Assembly: GCF_009866965.1 (NCBI RefSeq)
Contig: NZ_SPKJ01000021.1
Span: 1 to 52,826, forward strand
From: Propylenella binzhouense
Lineage (GTDB): Bacteria > Pseudomonadota > Alphaproteobacteria > Rhizobiales > Afifellaceae
Reading direction: 5' to 3'
Length of the DNA stretch: 52,826 bases
Shown here: positions 52,409-52,826 of the stretch, piece by piece
Layout of the letters: the number at the start of each line of letters is the position of its first letter
Position numbering within the stretch: position 1 is the first letter of the stretch
Notes under the pieces: model-generated
What the model saw: only the letters and a program-made list of their open reading frames with translations
What the model was told of the DNA's origin: nothing
Database searches by the model: none
Program-made: the position numbers and the translations under genes

Positions 52409-52826
52409 CTATTGCGGCATCGTCTGCGGTTCCGGGGGCGCCGGCCGCACGTCGCTGGCGGGCGGGTTGCCCGGTGCCGCGGATGGCGCAGCGTCGCCCG
52501 GTGCCGTCCGCCCGTTCTCCGGAGGCCGGTCCGGGCCCCGCCCGCCGTCGGGCGCTGCCGCCGAGGGCGATTCCGGCTGGTCGGAGAAGAGCGCGTCGGC
52601 GGCCTGCTTCAGCCGGGCCGCGGCCTCGCTCGCCGTCTCCTTGGCCGTCTCGGCCGCGTCGCTCGCGCGCTGCCGGATCTCCGGCGCCTTCTCCTTCAGG
52701 GCCTCGAATGCCGCGTTCCCCGCTTCGCCCGCCTTCCGCGCCGCCTCGCTCGCGGCCCGCCCGGCCTCCTTCAGCGCCTGCCCGGCGCGGGTCATGGCGT
52801 CCGGCTCGGCCGCGGGGCCCGCGCCG
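52409..52826 (-). CDS. Ala/Lys/Glu-rich coiled-coil protein, 5' end missing
   Basis: The frame is open to the right edge, so the N-terminus is outside the window; the ATG at 52795 may be internal. Visible residues include a helical, 11-residue-like LEA/apolipoprotein-type stretch (GQALKEAGRAASEAARKAGE, then further AxxAAxxAK units to about 70) and a Pro/Gly/Ala-rich disordered tail. LEA-like proteins are often stress-induced, but no promoter is visible. Function unknown. Confidence 0.65.
   Translation of the reverse strand, partial: GAGPAAEPDAMTRAGQALKEAGRAASEAARKAGEAGNAAFEALKEKAPEIRQRASDAAETAKETASEAAARLKQAADALFSDQPESPSAAAPDGGRGPDRPPENGRTAPGDAAPSAAPGNPPASDVRPAPPEPQTMPQ

Overview
The window is about 70% GC and reads as a chromosomal segment of an alphaproteobacterium, most likely in the Hyphomicrobiales (Rhizobiales). 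Support comes from the nepR-ecfG general-stress pair, a canonical alphaproteobacterial dcw (division and cell wall) cluster, an alphaproteobacterial RNase P RNA, and several small conserved hypotheticals of rhizobial type. The genus cannot be fixed from sequence alone. No rRNA, tRNA, insertion sequence, prophage or CRISPR array was seen. Genes are tightly packed, with many ATGA or GTGA start/stop overlaps.

Layout. 1-5.6 kb: the end of a conserved hypothetical gene, then a minus-strand Mla/MCE lipid-transport operon (mlaE-mlaF-mlaD-like plus an auxiliary lipoprotein). The MlaD-like protein has a long tail of 94-residue repeats. 5.7-7.7 kb: a dgcN-dgcA pair for D-glutamate use. 7.8-15 kb: a conserved hypothetical, an operon of metallophosphoesterase, glycosyltransferase and PLP dehydratase, an atypical SDR protein, a FadL-type porin and a fumarylacetoacetase-family hydrolase. 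14.5-18 kb: thiM-thiE-thiD under a TPP riboswitch, translationally coupled to a TRAP-type binding protein. 18-24.8 kb: a PIN toxin/antitoxin pair, a stand-alone Lrp/AsnC ligand domain, an EamA transporter, a DUF1206 membrane protein, an orphan xanthine-dehydrogenase-type large subunit and a bacterial topoisomerase IB. 24.8-29.8 kb: a Crp/Fnr regulator, ecfG, nepR and a large hybrid PAS histidine kinase. 29.8-34.9 kb: a branched-chain-amino-acid-type ABC importer (liv) and a GNAT acetyltransferase. 35-48.8 kb: the dcw cluster mraZ-rsmH-ftsL-ftsI-murE-murF-mraY-murD-ftsW-murG-murC-murB, preceded by a MraZ-box-like array. 49-52.8 kb: a peptidoglycan amidase, two small hypotheticals, rnpB, an MFS transporter and a truncated Ala/Lys-rich coiled-coil protein.

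How it works together. The most informative non-coding signal is a set of five sites with exactly the EcfG promoter form GGAAC-N16-CGTT. All lie between genes: upstream of nepR-ecfG, divergently upstream of the histidine kinase (with a short ORF and hairpin in its leader), upstream of topoisomerase IB, upstream of the DUF1206 gene (almost leaderless), and upstream of a 90-residue hypothetical. Together they sketch a local general-stress regulon. The second lead is the TRAP binding protein at the end of the TPP-riboswitch operon, which suggests an undescribed link between a TRAP system and thiamine supply. The dcw cluster stops after murB; ddl, ftsQ, ftsA and ftsZ are not in the window.
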